Shown: positions 25,979 through 34,366 of the stretch, one piece after another | Layout: each line of letters begins with the position of its first letter | Position numbering within the stretch: position 1 is the stretch's first letter | NCBI RefSeq assembly: GCF_015767265.1 | Contig: NZ_JADPIB010000001.1 | Coordinates: forward strand, 834,416 to 898,415 | From: Aureivirga marina | GTDB lineage: Bacteria; Bacteroidota; Bacteroidia; Flavobacteriales; Flavobacteriaceae | DNA: 64,000 nt | Direction of reading: 5' to 3' | Notes under the pieces: model-generated | Told to the model about the DNA's origin: nothing | Database searches by the model: none | Seen by the model: only the letters and a program-made list of their open reading frames with translations | Program-made: the position numbers and the translations under genes

Positions 25979-26386
25979 ATGACTTCTAAAAAAAAGCAAA
26001 TTGTTGAGACACTTGTTTATGAAGTTTTCATGAAAAATAGAGTAGAATATTATGATACTTTATTCAGAAAAGACATGAAAAGTCATCAAACCTTGGAAGA
26101 ATTAGATATAAATGATGTTGATGGTTTAAGGCAATTAAACATGTTGTTTCATGAGTGTTTTTCACATGTAGAATTTGAAATAGAAGAATTAATTGAAAGT
26201 GGAAATAATGTATTTGCATTATTAAAAATATCCGCAATTCATGATGGAGAAAAATTTATGGGAATGGAACCAAAAGGAAAGAAATTTACATTTGATTCTT
26301 ATGATATTTTTTATTTTGAAAGAGGTTTAATCACTTTTCATAAAAGTATTACAAATATTGTCCAACAATTAGAAATGCTAAAATAG
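25979..26386 (+). CDS. SnoaL-like protein, tandem copy 2
   Basis: 135 residues from ATG 25979. An in-frame ATG at 25907 lies inside copy 1 and would add 24 residues not seen in any sister copy, so it is rejected. The domain aligns end to end with the other copies: MTSKKKQIVETLVYEVF, then KDMKSHQTLEELDINDVDG, then FMGMEPKGKKFTF. The His-Trp of copy 1 is replaced by His-Lys (FHKSIT). It lies 26 bases after copy 1 and two bases before copy 3. Probably cytosolic; function unknown. Confidence 0.78.
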   Translation: MTSKKKQIVETLVYEVFMKNRVEYYDTLFRKDMKSHQTLEELDINDVDGLRQLNMLFHECFSHVEFEIEELIESGNNVFALLKISAIHDGEKFMGMEPKGKKFTFDSYDIFYFERGLITFHKSITNIVQQLEMLK

Positions 26387-26388
26387 TC

Positions 26389-26793
26389 ATGTCTTCTAAG
26401 AAAGAAATAATCGAAATAATGGTAAAGGAAATTTTCAATAATAACAATTTAGATTATTATGATATTTTATTTACAAAAGACATGGAAAGTCATATGGTTT
26501 TGGATGAATTGGATATAAATAATGTAGAAAACATGAAATCAATGATGGATGTTCTGCAAAATTGTTTTTCAAATTTAATGGTAAAATCAGAAGAAATCAT
26601 TTCAGAAAGAGATAAAGCTTTTGCACTTTTTAAGTTTTCTGGAATTCATGATAAAGATAAATTTATGGGAATGGAACCAAAAGGAAAGAAAATTGAATTT
26701 GAATCTTATAATATTTTTTATTTTAAAAAGAATCAAATTTCTTTTCACAGAGGAATCACCAATGTTATTCACCAACTTAAAATGATTGAATAA
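26389..26793 (+). CDS. SnoaL-like protein, tandem copy 3
   Basis: 134 residues. It shares MSSKK, KDMESHMVLDELDINNVE and KFMGMEPKGKKIEFESYNIFYF with its neighbours. The position of the His-Trp pair reads His-Arg (FHRGIT). It starts two bases after copy 2, so the array is almost certainly one transcript. The short acidic-rich middle segment (DELDIN) is shared by copies 2 to 4 but not by copy 1, so copies 2-4 form a younger branch. Confidence 0.78.
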   Translation: MSSKKEIIEIMVKEIFNNNNLDYYDILFTKDMESHMVLDELDINNVENMKSMMDVLQNCFSNLMVKSEEIISERDKAFALFKFSGIHDKDKFMGMEPKGKKIEFESYNIFYFKKNQISFHRGITNVIHQLKMIE

Positions 26794-26813
26794 TTTATAC
26801 TAAAACAATAAAT

Positions 26814-27221
26814 ATGTCATCTAAAAAATTAGAAATCGTAAAATCTTTAGTCGATGAAGTCTTTATAAAAGATAATCCTGATTATATGAATGAAATCTGT
26901 ACAGAGGACATGGAAAGTCATTTTATTATAGACGAATTAGATATTCATGATGTTGAAGGTATAAAAACATTAAATGCAATTTTAAATCAGTGTTTTTCTG
27001 ATTTAAAAGTGGAAATCGAAGATCTTTTTGCAGAAAAAAATAAAGTTTTGTTGGTTTTAAAATTTACAGGAAAACACGATAAAGAATGTTTTCTTGGAAT
27101 GGAACCAAAAGGAAAAAATATAGAATTTCTGACGTATGATATTTTTTATTTCAAAGGAAATTTAATTTATTACAATCGAGGAATTACAGACGTAATTCAC
27201 AAACTAGATATGTTAGAATAA
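26814..27221 (+). CDS. SnoaL-like protein, tandem copy 4
   Basis: 135 residues and the last of the array. It keeps MSSKK, EDMESHFIIDELDIHDVEG and FLGMEPKGKNIEF, but where copy 1 has His-Trp it reads Asn-Arg (YYNRGIT), so the conserved pocket His is also lost. If the fold still binds a ligand, it probably does so without that chemistry. A hairpin terminator follows the stop, closing the unit and separating it from the convergent dehydrogenase gene. Confidence 0.78.
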   Translation: MSSKKLEIVKSLVDEVFIKDNPDYMNEICTEDMESHFIIDELDIHDVEGIKTLNAILNQCFSDLKVEIEDLFAEKNKVLLVLKFTGKHDKECFLGMEPKGKNIEFLTYDIFYFKGNLIYYNRGITDVIHKLDMLE

Positions 27222-27259
27222 AAAAAGCTGAATTTAAAAAATCCAGCTTTTATTTTTTT
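27222..27259. terminator. Terminator between the SnoaL-like array and the ALDH gene
   Basis: Stem AAAAGCTG (27223-27230) / CAGCTTTT (27244-27251), then ATTTTTTT. It is flanked by A and T runs and can serve both convergent units. Confidence 0.75.
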
Positions 27260-27271
27260 ATGTAAAATCTA

Positions 27272-28816
27272 TTATAAATCGAATTTGATTCCTTGTGCTA
27301 AAGGTAATTCCGTTGTATAATTGATTGTATTTGTTTGTCTTCTCATGTAGATTTTCCAAGCATCAGATCCAGACTCACGTCCACCACCTGTTTCTTTTTC
27401 ACCTCCAAAAGCTCCACCGATTTCAGCTCCAGAAGTTCCAATGTTTACGTTTGCAATACCACAATCAGATCCAGCAGCAGATAAGAATCTTTCCGCTTCT
27501 CTTAAATTGTTAGTCATGATTGCAGAAGAAAGACCTTGAGCAACTCCATTTTGTAATTCGATTGCATTTTCAACATCTCCAGAATATTTCATTAAATATA
27601 AGATTGGAGCAAAAGTTTCGTGTTGAACGATTTCGAAATGGTTTTCAGCTTCAGCGATTGCTGGCTTCACATAACATCCACTTTCGTAACCTTCACCTTC
27701 TAAAACTCCACCTTCAACTAAGATATTTCCACCTTCTTCCACAACTTTAGTTAAAGCATCTTGATACATTTTAACAGCATCTTTATCGATAAGTGGACCA
27801 ACATGGTTATTTTCATCTAATGGGTTTCCGATACGTAATTGTTTGTAAGCATCAACAATTGCATCTTTTACTTTATCATACATTGAATCGTGAATGATTA
27901 ATCTACGAGTAGAAGTACAACGTTGTCCTGCTGTTCCAACAGCTCCAAATACAGCTCCGATTACAGTCATCTTCACATCAGCATCTGGAGTAACGATAAT
28001 AGCGTTGTTTCCTCCTAATTCTAATAAAGATTTACCTAATCTTCCTGCAACAGCTTGTGCAACGATTTTACCCATTCTTGTAGAACCAGTAGCAGAAACT
28101 AAAGGAACTCTTTTATCAGCTGTCATGTATTCACCAACTTTATAATCTCCGTTTACTAAACAAGAAATTCCTTCAGGTAAATTATTTTCTTTTAATACTT
28201 CAGCGATAATATTTTGGCAAGCAACTCCACATAATGGTGCTTTTTCAGATGGTTTCCATACACAAACATCTCCACAAATCCATGCTAAAGCAGTATTCCA
28301 AGCCCAAACAGCAACTGGGAAGTTAAATGCAGAAATAATTCCTACAACTCCTAGTGGATGATATTGCTCATACATTCTGTGTCCTGGACGCTCAGAATGC
28401 ATTGTTAATCCGTGTAATTGACGAGAAAGACCAACTGCGAAATCACAGATATCGATCATTTCTTGAACTTCTCCTAAACCTTCTTGTAAAGATTTTCCCA
28501 TTTCGTAAGAAACTAGCTCTCCAAGTGGTTGTTTTAATTCACGTAATTTCTCTCCAAATTGGCGAACGATTTCACCTCTTTGTGGTGCTGGCATTGTACG
28601 GAAAGTTTTGAAAGCAGAAGTCGCTGATTCCATCACTCTTTCGTAATCTTCTTTTGTCGCAGAAGTTACTTTTCCGATTAATTGTCCATCTACTGGCGAA
28701 TAAGAAGTGATTTCTTCACCACCTCCAAAGTTCTCAGAACCTGTAGACACACCGTGATTTAATTCTTTAAGACCTAGTTTATGTAATGTTTCTTTAATAT
28801 TGTCTGTAGTCTTCAT
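27272..28816 (-). CDS. ALDH7-type aldehyde dehydrogenase (aminoadipate-semialdehyde dehydrogenase-like)
   Basis: 514 residues, an NAD(P)-dependent aldehyde dehydrogenase. The catalytic set is visible: Asn165 (SAFNFPVAVW), Glu266 (LLELGGNNAI) and nucleophile Cys300 (GTAGQRCTSTRR). The N-terminal HPLGVVGIISAFNFPVAVWAW and the GGAFGGEKETGGGRESGSDAW C-terminal region resemble ALDH7/antiquitin, which oxidises alpha-aminoadipate semialdehyde in lysine breakdown. A LysE-type exporter gene lies just upstream on the same strand, which fits lysine metabolism but proves nothing. Other lysine-degradation genes are absent here. Confidence 0.9.
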   Translation of the reverse strand: MKTTDNIKETLHKLGLKELNHGVSTGSENFGGGEEITSYSPVDGQLIGKVTSATKEDYERVMESATSAFKTFRTMPAPQRGEIVRQFGEKLRELKQPLGELVSYEMGKSLQEGLGEVQEMIDICDFAVGLSRQLHGLTMHSERPGHRMYEQYHPLGVVGIISAFNFPVAVWAWNTALAWICGDVCVWKPSEKAPLCGVACQNIIAEVLKENNLPEGISCLVNGDYKVGEYMTADKRVPLVSATGSTRMGKIVAQAVAGRLGKSLLELGGNNAIIVTPDADVKMTVIGAVFGAVGTAGQRCTSTRRLIIHDSMYDKVKDAIVDAYKQLRIGNPLDENNHVGPLIDKDAVKMYQDALTKVVEEGGNILVEGGVLEGEGYESGCYVKPAIAEAENHFEIVQHETFAPILYLMKYSGDVENAIELQNGVAQGLSSAIMTNNLREAERFLSAAGSDCGIANVNIGTSGAEIGGAFGGEKETGGGRESGSDAWKIYMRRQTNTINYTTELPLAQGIKFDL

Positions 28817-28939
28817 TATGAATTGTGTTATTAATAATTGACGCTAAATTACAAATAATTTAAATGTAAAAATTCAATATTTTTCAGTGTTTTACTAGAA
28901 TCGATTGTTAGTTTTTAAAACTTTGGAAAGAATTCATTT

Positions 28940-29599
28940 TTATTCAATTCCAAGGTCTTTATTTGGTATAAATCCTTTAATCAATAAAAGAATTCCGCAA
29001 ATCATTATGATTATAGCAACAGCATGTTTTATTTTTAAGATAACTTTAGGTGTTAATTTTTTCTGAAGTTGTTTTGCTAAAAATATTTTTCCTAAATCTG
29101 TAATAAAATAACTTAAGATTATCACTGCAAAAAAGTTGAAAATTCTTTTAGAATCAAAATCTAATTGCGGACCAATTCCGATTAAAATTAAAAGCCAAAA
29201 ACCTAAAACACCAATATTGATAAAGTTTAGAAAAAAGCCTTTAATAAATAATTTTCCGTAAGTACTTTTTTTAGAAATTGCTTTTTTATCAACACTTTCT
29301 ATATTATTTTCTTTTTCTTTCTTTTTTTGAATGTAAGAAATCAAACCATAAGAGAATAAAACTGCTCCACCAAAAAAATACAATCGTGGATCATCTTTAA
29401 TTTCTTCTAAAAGTTGTTGACTTCCAAAATAAGCAACCAAAATGAAAAAAATATCTCCGAAAATCACTCCTAAATCAAAGGCAATTGCAGCTCTTGCACC
29501 TTTGATAATACTTGTTTGAAGTAACATAAAAAATACTGGTCCAATCATAAACGAAAGACCAAATCCAATTGGTATTGCTTTTAAAATGTCATTTAGCAT
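28940..29599 (-). CDS. LysE/RhtB family amino-acid exporter
   Basis: 219 residues with six predicted helices. The N terminus AIPIGFGLSFMIGPVFFMLL is the LysE signature (GPxF in the first helix), helix two carries the GARAAIAFDLGVIFGDIFFI segment, and a charged Lys/Glu loop (KKKEKENNIESVDKK) separates the two halves. Family members pump lysine, arginine, threonine, homoserine or other small solutes out of the cell. The substrate cannot be told from sequence. It lies between the PaaE-like reductase and the ALDH gene, over 100 bases from each. Confidence 0.88.
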   Translation of the reverse strand: MLNDILKAIPIGFGLSFMIGPVFFMLLQTSIIKGARAAIAFDLGVIFGDIFFILVAYFGSQQLLEEIKDDPRLYFFGGAVLFSYGLISYIQKKKEKENNIESVDKKAISKKSTYGKLFIKGFFLNFINIGVLGFWLLILIGIGPQLDFDSKRIFNFFAVIILSYFITDLGKIFLAKQLQKKLTPKVILKIKHAVAIIIMICGILLLIKGFIPNKDLGIE

Positions 29600-29614
29600 A
29601 AAATAGTTGAAATA

Positions 29615-29679
29615 TAATTATTGGTAAAATACAAATTCCATGTGAAACCTTAGCTTTTTTGGGGTTAAACATGGAATTT
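29615..29679 (-). terminator. Two-part hairpin after the PaaE-like reductase gene
   Basis: Outer perfect 11-bp stem AAATTCCATGT (29633-29643) / ACATGGAATTT (29669-29679), a 2x2 internal loop, then an inner stem AACC (29646-29649) / GGTT (29663-29666). Only a modest T-run follows in the minus direction. Confidence 0.6.
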
Positions 29680-29712
29680 ATAAAATAATATTTTATTTTG
29701 ATTTACTGTATT

Positions 29713-30768
29713 TTATACATCATCAAAATCGATTTTTAACTTATCTGTTGTTGCATGCGCTTGGCAAGTTAAGATGTATCCATCTGCAATTTCAGAATCC
29801 GTTAGAATTGCATTATTATCCATCACAGCTTTTCCTTCTGTAACTTTTCCGATACAAGAACTACAAATTCCACCTTGACAAGAATAAGGAGCATCTAAAT
29901 CTTTGTCTAACATTGCATTTAATAAAATTTCCTTTTTAGAAACTTCAATAGTTGTTTCTTCATCATCTAAAACAACGGTTACTAAAGAATTTCCATCTAA
30001 GTTTTTTGTAGCATCACTTCCTGTAGCTTCGGCAACAGAAAATAATTCAAAATGAATTTTTCCAGCTTCTACATTATTTTCTTTTAATGTTTCTGTTACT
30101 GTATTAATCATTGCTTCTGGTCCACATAAGAAATAGCCATCGAATGAAATATTTTTATGTTTATTTTTCACTAATAAATTTGTAACAGACTTATCAATTC
30201 TTCCAAACAATGCACCATCGTGTAATTTCTTACTAAACACATATTGGATTTCTAATTGCTTCGGATATGTAGCAACTAAAGCGTCAAGTTCTGCCTTAAA
30301 AATAGCATCTTCTTCAGATTTATTTCCGTAAACAAGAACGAATTTACTACTCATTTCTTGTGTTAATACAGATTTAATCATCGACATAATTGGTGTAATT
30401 CCACTTCCTGCGGCAAATGCAATATAATTTTTAGTATTTGCAGCATTTGTTTCTAATACAAACTTTCCTTCTGGTGGCGCAACATCTAAAGAATCTCCTT
30501 CTTTTAAAATAGAAACTGCATGGTTTGAGAATAATCCTTTTTCTACAGCCTTAACTGCAACTCTTAATTCTGTACTTGAAGAAGAAGAACAAATAGAATA
30601 AGCTCTTCTTACTTCTTCTCCTTTAATTTCTGTTTTTAGAGTTATATACTGTCCAGGAATAAAACTGAAAGTAGAAGCCAAATCCGTTGGCACAGTAAAC
30701 GCAATGGAAACAGCCTTTTCTGTTTCTTGCTTTATTTCTTTTATTTTAAGTGTATGAAATTTTGACAT
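29713..30768 (-). CDS. PaaE-like FAD/2Fe-2S oxidoreductase
   Basis: 351 residues: a ferredoxin reductase module (FAD loop RRAYSICSS at about 54-62, NAD loop AAGSGITPIMSMI near 120) followed by a plant-type ferredoxin domain with all four cluster ligands, Cys297, Cys302, Cys305 and Cys335 (CQGGICSSC...TCQA). This build is that of PaaE, the reductase of phenylacetyl-CoA epoxidase, and of Hcr-like proteins. No paaABCD genes lie nearby, so it may feed electrons to another oxygenase or desaturase. A -7 box TAATTTTG is 21 bases before the ATG. Confidence 0.9.
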   Translation of the reverse strand: MSKFHTLKIKEIKQETEKAVSIAFTVPTDLASTFSFIPGQYITLKTEIKGEEVRRAYSICSSSSSTELRVAVKAVEKGLFSNHAVSILKEGDSLDVAPPEGKFVLETNAANTKNYIAFAAGSGITPIMSMIKSVLTQEMSSKFVLVYGNKSEEDAIFKAELDALVATYPKQLEIQYVFSKKLHDGALFGRIDKSVTNLLVKNKHKNISFDGYFLCGPEAMINTVTETLKENNVEAGKIHFELFSVAEATGSDATKNLDGNSLVTVVLDDEETTIEVSKKEILLNAMLDKDLDAPYSCQGGICSSCIGKVTEGKAVMDNNAILTDSEIADGYILTCQAHATTDKLKIDFDDV

Positions 30769-30789
30769 GCTAAATTTTTAAGGTAACCA

Positions 30790-30797
30790 CAAAATTA
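30790..30797 (-). promoter_or_regulatory. -7 box TAATTTTG before the PaaE-like gene
   Basis: Perfect TAnnTTTG on the minus strand, with no upstream TTTG at 17 bases. Confidence 0.45.
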
Positions 30798-30910
30798 CGA
30801 AACTGTTAAAAAACCTGCACTAAGAATTCAACTAAAAAAATGATAAAGCATTGAATTCTTATTTCTTTTCTTCCTCTATTTAAAAATTGTTTTTTAAAAC
30901 GCTATTTTTT

Positions 30911-30946
30911 TATATAAAAAAACCCATGAAATAAGTATTCATGGGT
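30911..30946 (-). terminator. Terminator after the outer-membrane barrel gene
   Basis: Perfect 9-bp stem ACCCATGAA (30922-30930) / TTCATGGGT (30938-30946), followed in the minus direction by a T-run. Confidence 0.82.
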
Positions 30947-30979
30947 AGTATATTTCTTTAAAAAAGATTATTGAATTTC

Positions 30980-31759
30980 TTATAAATGGAAGATATAACC
31001 GATTTGTACAGCAAAAGCCCAATCGTTATATTTATTTTCAACAGCTCTTGCATTTAATCCATCAATCCAATCAGACCAGAATAATCTCCAGTTTGCTTCT
31101 AAAAGAATATTTGAATTCTCACTAACTTTAAAACGTGTTCCAGCACTAAAAGTTGTTGAAAAATCAATTCCTGGATCCATATCAACAGTTCCTACTTTAC
31201 TCCATTTATCGTAAAGTATACTTCTATCAACTTCCCAATCACCTAAAGAAGATTCCATTTCAGGATTATAATAACTTAATCCAGCACCAATTCCAACATA
31301 AGGTGACCAATTGAATCCTCTATAAATTCCTCCTTCAAAATCTGAAATTTCTTTTAAATGAAATTCAAATCCAGTAGATAAGTTTATGATCATAGTACTT
31401 CCAGTCATTGCTCTTAACTTTTCAGCATTGTACGAAGTTCTATCATCTTCAACGTATTTTCCTGTGTGTTCTAATGAAGAATACATTAATGATAATTCAT
31501 TTTTAATTCTGAAATGCTCATTAAAGAAGCTATATCTTCTAGAATATCCATCTATTTTTGTAAAATTGATATAGTTTACTACTCCAGCAGTAAAACCAAC
31601 ATATCCTTCGAAATGATGTCTTTCACCGTAATCTGTTTTTATGGAAGCAGGCCCTACAAAACCTCCTAATTCAAAACTAGCTCCAAATTGGGAGTAAGAT
31701 TTTGAAAAATAAACTGAACTTAAAAACAGAATAATAATTGTGGGGATTGTGTATTTCAT
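30980..31759 (-). CDS. THC0290_0291-type outer-membrane beta-barrel protein
   Basis: 259 residues with a signal peptide (about 1-23). The mature sequence is made of amphipathic strands, opening FGASFELGGFVGPASIKTDYG, with HFRIKNELSLMYSSLEHTGK and EKLRAMTGSTMIINLS in the middle, and ending in an aromatic-containing final strand (WAFAVQIGYIFHL). These match the small Flavobacteriaceae family called THC0290_0291, whose function is unknown. It is read 36 bases after the Ig-like lipoprotein gene and is probably in its operon. Confidence 0.8.
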   Translation of the reverse strand: MKYTIPTIIILFLSSVYFSKSYSQFGASFELGGFVGPASIKTDYGERHHFEGYVGFTAGVVNYINFTKIDGYSRRYSFFNEHFRIKNELSLMYSSLEHTGKYVEDDRTSYNAEKLRAMTGSTMIINLSTGFEFHLKEISDFEGGIYRGFNWSPYVGIGAGLSYYNPEMESSLGDWEVDRSILYDKWSKVGTVDMDPGIDFSTTFSAGTRFKVSENSNILLEANWRLFWSDWIDGLNARAVENKYNDWAFAVQIGYIFHL

Positions 31760-31795
31760 TTTATTCTCGTGTATATATTAATTTATAAGCAATTA

Positions 31796-33400
31796 TTATT
31801 TTAAAATAACTTTTTCAAAAATATCAGCGTTTGGTCTAATTTTAATTTTAGAATTATAATAAAAAACTTCTTCAGGTTGCTCTTTATTTAAGAAGCTTCC
31901 TGTATCCCACTTTCCATTTTTATTTTCATCTATTATAATTCTAAGAGCATATGAATTTTGCTCTAACTGATCAAATTTAATCGTTTCCATTTTATCAGAT
32001 AAAATAGTTTGTAAAACATTATCATTTTCATCTAATAGTTGAACAATTATCGGATATTTTTCTACACCTTCAATATCTAAAAATAAATTTCCATAATCTG
32101 CAATTGATTTCGTTTGGAATCTATATTGAAGCGTATCATTTGTTTCTTCAAAAAAGTCTTTTAAAGCGCCAGGAAGAAAATCGATTTTATAATTTTCATT
32201 CTGTTTTTTCTTAAAATCTATGTATAAATTGATTTTATCTTTTGATAAATATATATTTTTCTGAGTAACTTCAACAGAATCTTTCTCAAAAAGTTGAATT
32301 TTTGTAGTATCCACAGAAATTAATGGAATATTCGCTGAAATATTAAACGTATCTTTTAAGTGTAAATCTCTTGTCACATTATTTGTAACATTTAAAGAAT
32401 CTATTTTTTTCGTTCTAAGTTTCACTGTAAAATCTTCAGCATATTCTTTTTTATGTACATTAAAACTTAGCGAATCAATTCCCTCATAAGGTTTAAACCA
32501 ATAATTTAAAGTATCCTTTTCTTTCTCTTTTGTGATAAAATAAGTAAAATCAGATGGAACTTCAGAAATCACATCAATTTGTAAACTATCAGCATTTCCT
32601 TCATAACCAAAATCTAATTTTCCTTGATATTCTTCTTTTGGTTTATACACTTGTAATGGTAACTCTTCTTTAAACAATTTTATTGTATACATCGTATCTG
32701 TTGGAATTGTAACTGGCTCAGAAACAAATCCAATCTTCATTGTTTTCGGATTAAATTTATAAGAATTCTGCGATCCACCTTTTAAAGCAACCATTACATA
32801 TTTTCCAGCTTTTAAGTTTGTAAACTGAAAATATGTAGAGTCTAAAGTGTTTGAAATATATTTTGGATTTTCTTTATAAATAATCGAATCTGTAAATTTA
32901 TTATTTACTTCATAAAGCAAAACAGAAACATTTTTTTCTGTTTCTCTATCAAATGCATCCACAACATTTCCAGAAACTGTCAACGAGTCAATATAATTTC
33001 CCGTTGAGAAAACATATTTAAAATCGTGCAAAATATTTCCTTCATTATTTCCTACAACACTATTTCCAAAATTGAAAATATAGGTTGTATTCTTCGCAAG
33101 TGTATCATTAATTTTAATATTAATAAATTTCGTTGCACTACCAACAGGTGTAATTTCAGGCATATTTTCCATTGGAGGAGAAATAATCAACTGATTAAAT
33201 AAATCCTGAAGTTTTACATATTTATTAAAATTGATTCGAACTTTTTTGCTGTCGAAATTAACTGTTTCATTATTAGGTGAAGCGGAAACTAAATAAGGCG
33301 CTGTTTCATCTTTTGGTCCACCACTTGGCATTCCTCTTTTCGCACAACTAACGGCTAATAAAGTAACGGCAAAAATGATATAAAATAACCTTTGTTTCAT
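31796..33400 (-). CDS. Ig-like domain lipoprotein of Bacteroidota
   Basis: 534 residues. Leader and lipobox LAVSC with lipidated Cys19; just after it is RGMPSGGPKDETAPYLVSASP. Residues about 35-130 form an SbsA-like Ig domain (VRINFNKYVKLQDLFNQLIISPP, TYIFNFGNSVVGNNEGN). The rest is a string of beta-rich repeats, including a CNA-B-like module with SGNVVDAFDRET and KAGKYVMVALKGG. The family is nearly universal in Bacteroidota, but its role is unknown. It follows comF by 64 bases on the same strand. Confidence 0.83.
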   Translation of the reverse strand: MKQRLFYIIFAVTLLAVSCAKRGMPSGGPKDETAPYLVSASPNNETVNFDSKKVRINFNKYVKLQDLFNQLIISPPMENMPEITPVGSATKFINIKINDTLAKNTTYIFNFGNSVVGNNEGNILHDFKYVFSTGNYIDSLTVSGNVVDAFDRETEKNVSVLLYEVNNKFTDSIIYKENPKYISNTLDSTYFQFTNLKAGKYVMVALKGGSQNSYKFNPKTMKIGFVSEPVTIPTDTMYTIKLFKEELPLQVYKPKEEYQGKLDFGYEGNADSLQIDVISEVPSDFTYFITKEKEKDTLNYWFKPYEGIDSLSFNVHKKEYAEDFTVKLRTKKIDSLNVTNNVTRDLHLKDTFNISANIPLISVDTTKIQLFEKDSVEVTQKNIYLSKDKINLYIDFKKKQNENYKIDFLPGALKDFFEETNDTLQYRFQTKSIADYGNLFLDIEGVEKYPIIVQLLDENDNVLQTILSDKMETIKFDQLEQNSYALRIIIDENKNGKWDTGSFLNKEQPEEVFYYNSKIKIRPNADIFEKVILK

Positions 33401-33464
33401 TCTTATTTATTTTGTTGCAAATAAACAATTTATTTTGCCAAATTACATAAAAAAAACAATAATT

Positions 33465-34151
33465 TTAGTGTGCAAAAGCGATGCTGGCAATACTTATTTT
33501 AATGTTTTTCACTTTCAATAATTCTTTAGAGCAAGATTCAATCGTCGCTCCTGTTGTGATTATATCATCAATAAGAAGTATATGTTTATTTTCATATTTT
33601 TCTGGATTTTGAATCTCGAATATATTTTGCGTGTTTTTAAATCGTTCTTCCGTATTTTTTTTCGTTTGAGATTCGGTATTTTTAATTCTTTTTACATTTT
33701 TCTCACAATAATGTGCGTCAATTTTTTTAGATAATGTTTTTCCAAATAACGTATTCTGATTATAACCTCTAATTTTAAATTTTTGTTGGTGAAGTGGAAT
33801 CGGAATTACATAATCAATTGTAGAAAAATATTTACTATTTAAAATTTCTTCACCTAATAATTCACCAAAAAACTCGCCTATTTTTTGCTTGTTTTTATAT
33901 TTTAAAACATGAATTAAATTTTGAATTTTTCCTTTCTTTGAAAAAAAATAAAGGGAAGTCGCATGTGTTAAAGGAATTTTACCCTTAAATAACTTTTTTA
34001 AATCATTTTCTTCAACATTACTATAATTTGTAACTGGTAAATTCGTTCTACAATTCAAACAGATGTTAAAATTATCATCCGAGATCTCTTCAAAACATCC
34101 GAGACAGTATTGAGGGTAAAATAAATCAATGATTGGTGATACGATACTCAT
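33465..34151 (-). CDS. comF: ComF family phosphoribosyltransferase-like protein
   Basis: 228 residues. An N-terminal zinc ribbon with Cys16, Cys19, Cys31 and Cys34 (CLGC ... CLNC) leads to a PRT-type domain with VIPIPLHQQKFKIRGYNQ and the PRPP-binding loop LLIDDIITTGATIESC. ComF/GntX proteins assist DNA uptake in competent bacteria and are widely conserved in non-competent ones, where their role is unclear. It is first of a likely three-gene run with the Ig-like lipoprotein and the barrel protein. Confidence 0.92.
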   Translation of the reverse strand: MSIVSPIIDLFYPQYCLGCFEEISDDNFNICLNCRTNLPVTNYSNVEENDLKKLFKGKIPLTHATSLYFFSKKGKIQNLIHVLKYKNKQKIGEFFGELLGEEILNSKYFSTIDYVIPIPLHQQKFKIRGYNQNTLFGKTLSKKIDAHYCEKNVKRIKNTESQTKKNTEERFKNTQNIFEIQNPEKYENKHILLIDDIITTGATIESCSKELLKVKNIKISIASIAFAH

Positions 34152-34249
34152 CTTTGTAACTAATTATGACTTTACTCCGTTAAGTTAAGAAAATATTAAA
34201 GAAGAATTTTTAGTTAATATTTTTTTAACACATGTTTTACAATGAATTA

Positions 34250-34264
34250 TGGCACGGGTTTTGT
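34250..34264 (+). promoter_or_regulatory. Sigma-54-type promoter, TGGCACG-N4-TTGT
   Basis: TGGCACG (34250-34256), four bases, TTGT (34261-34264). This fits the -24/-12 consensus TGGCACG-N4-TTGC with one mismatch, GC to GT at -12. The RNA start would be near 34275, about 90 bases before the coiled-coil protein's ATG. Confidence 0.6.
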
Positions 34265-34320
34265 CAAAGGAGATTGAAAATATTTTTAATTTAAAATATG
34301 GGAAATAAATTAATAAATAT

Positions 34321-34328
34321 TAGTTTTG
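34321..34328 (+). promoter_or_regulatory. -7 box TAGTTTTG before the coiled-coil membrane protein
   Basis: A perfect TAnnTTTG match 38 bases before the ATG, without a -33 TTTG. It could give a second, housekeeping start downstream of the sigma-54-type site. Confidence 0.35.
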
Positions 34329-34366
34329 TTAAAAATTAAGTAATTAAAATCAAAATAGTCTTATAA

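Noticed and set aside
27894..28611. Open frames on the plus strand opposite the ALDH gene
   Set aside because: They are antisense to a highly conserved enzyme, have no promoter and show no protein-like composition.
33400..33450. TTGGCA sequence before the Ig-like lipoprotein gene as a second sigma-54 promoter
   Set aside because: The -12 GC element is missing at the required spacing.
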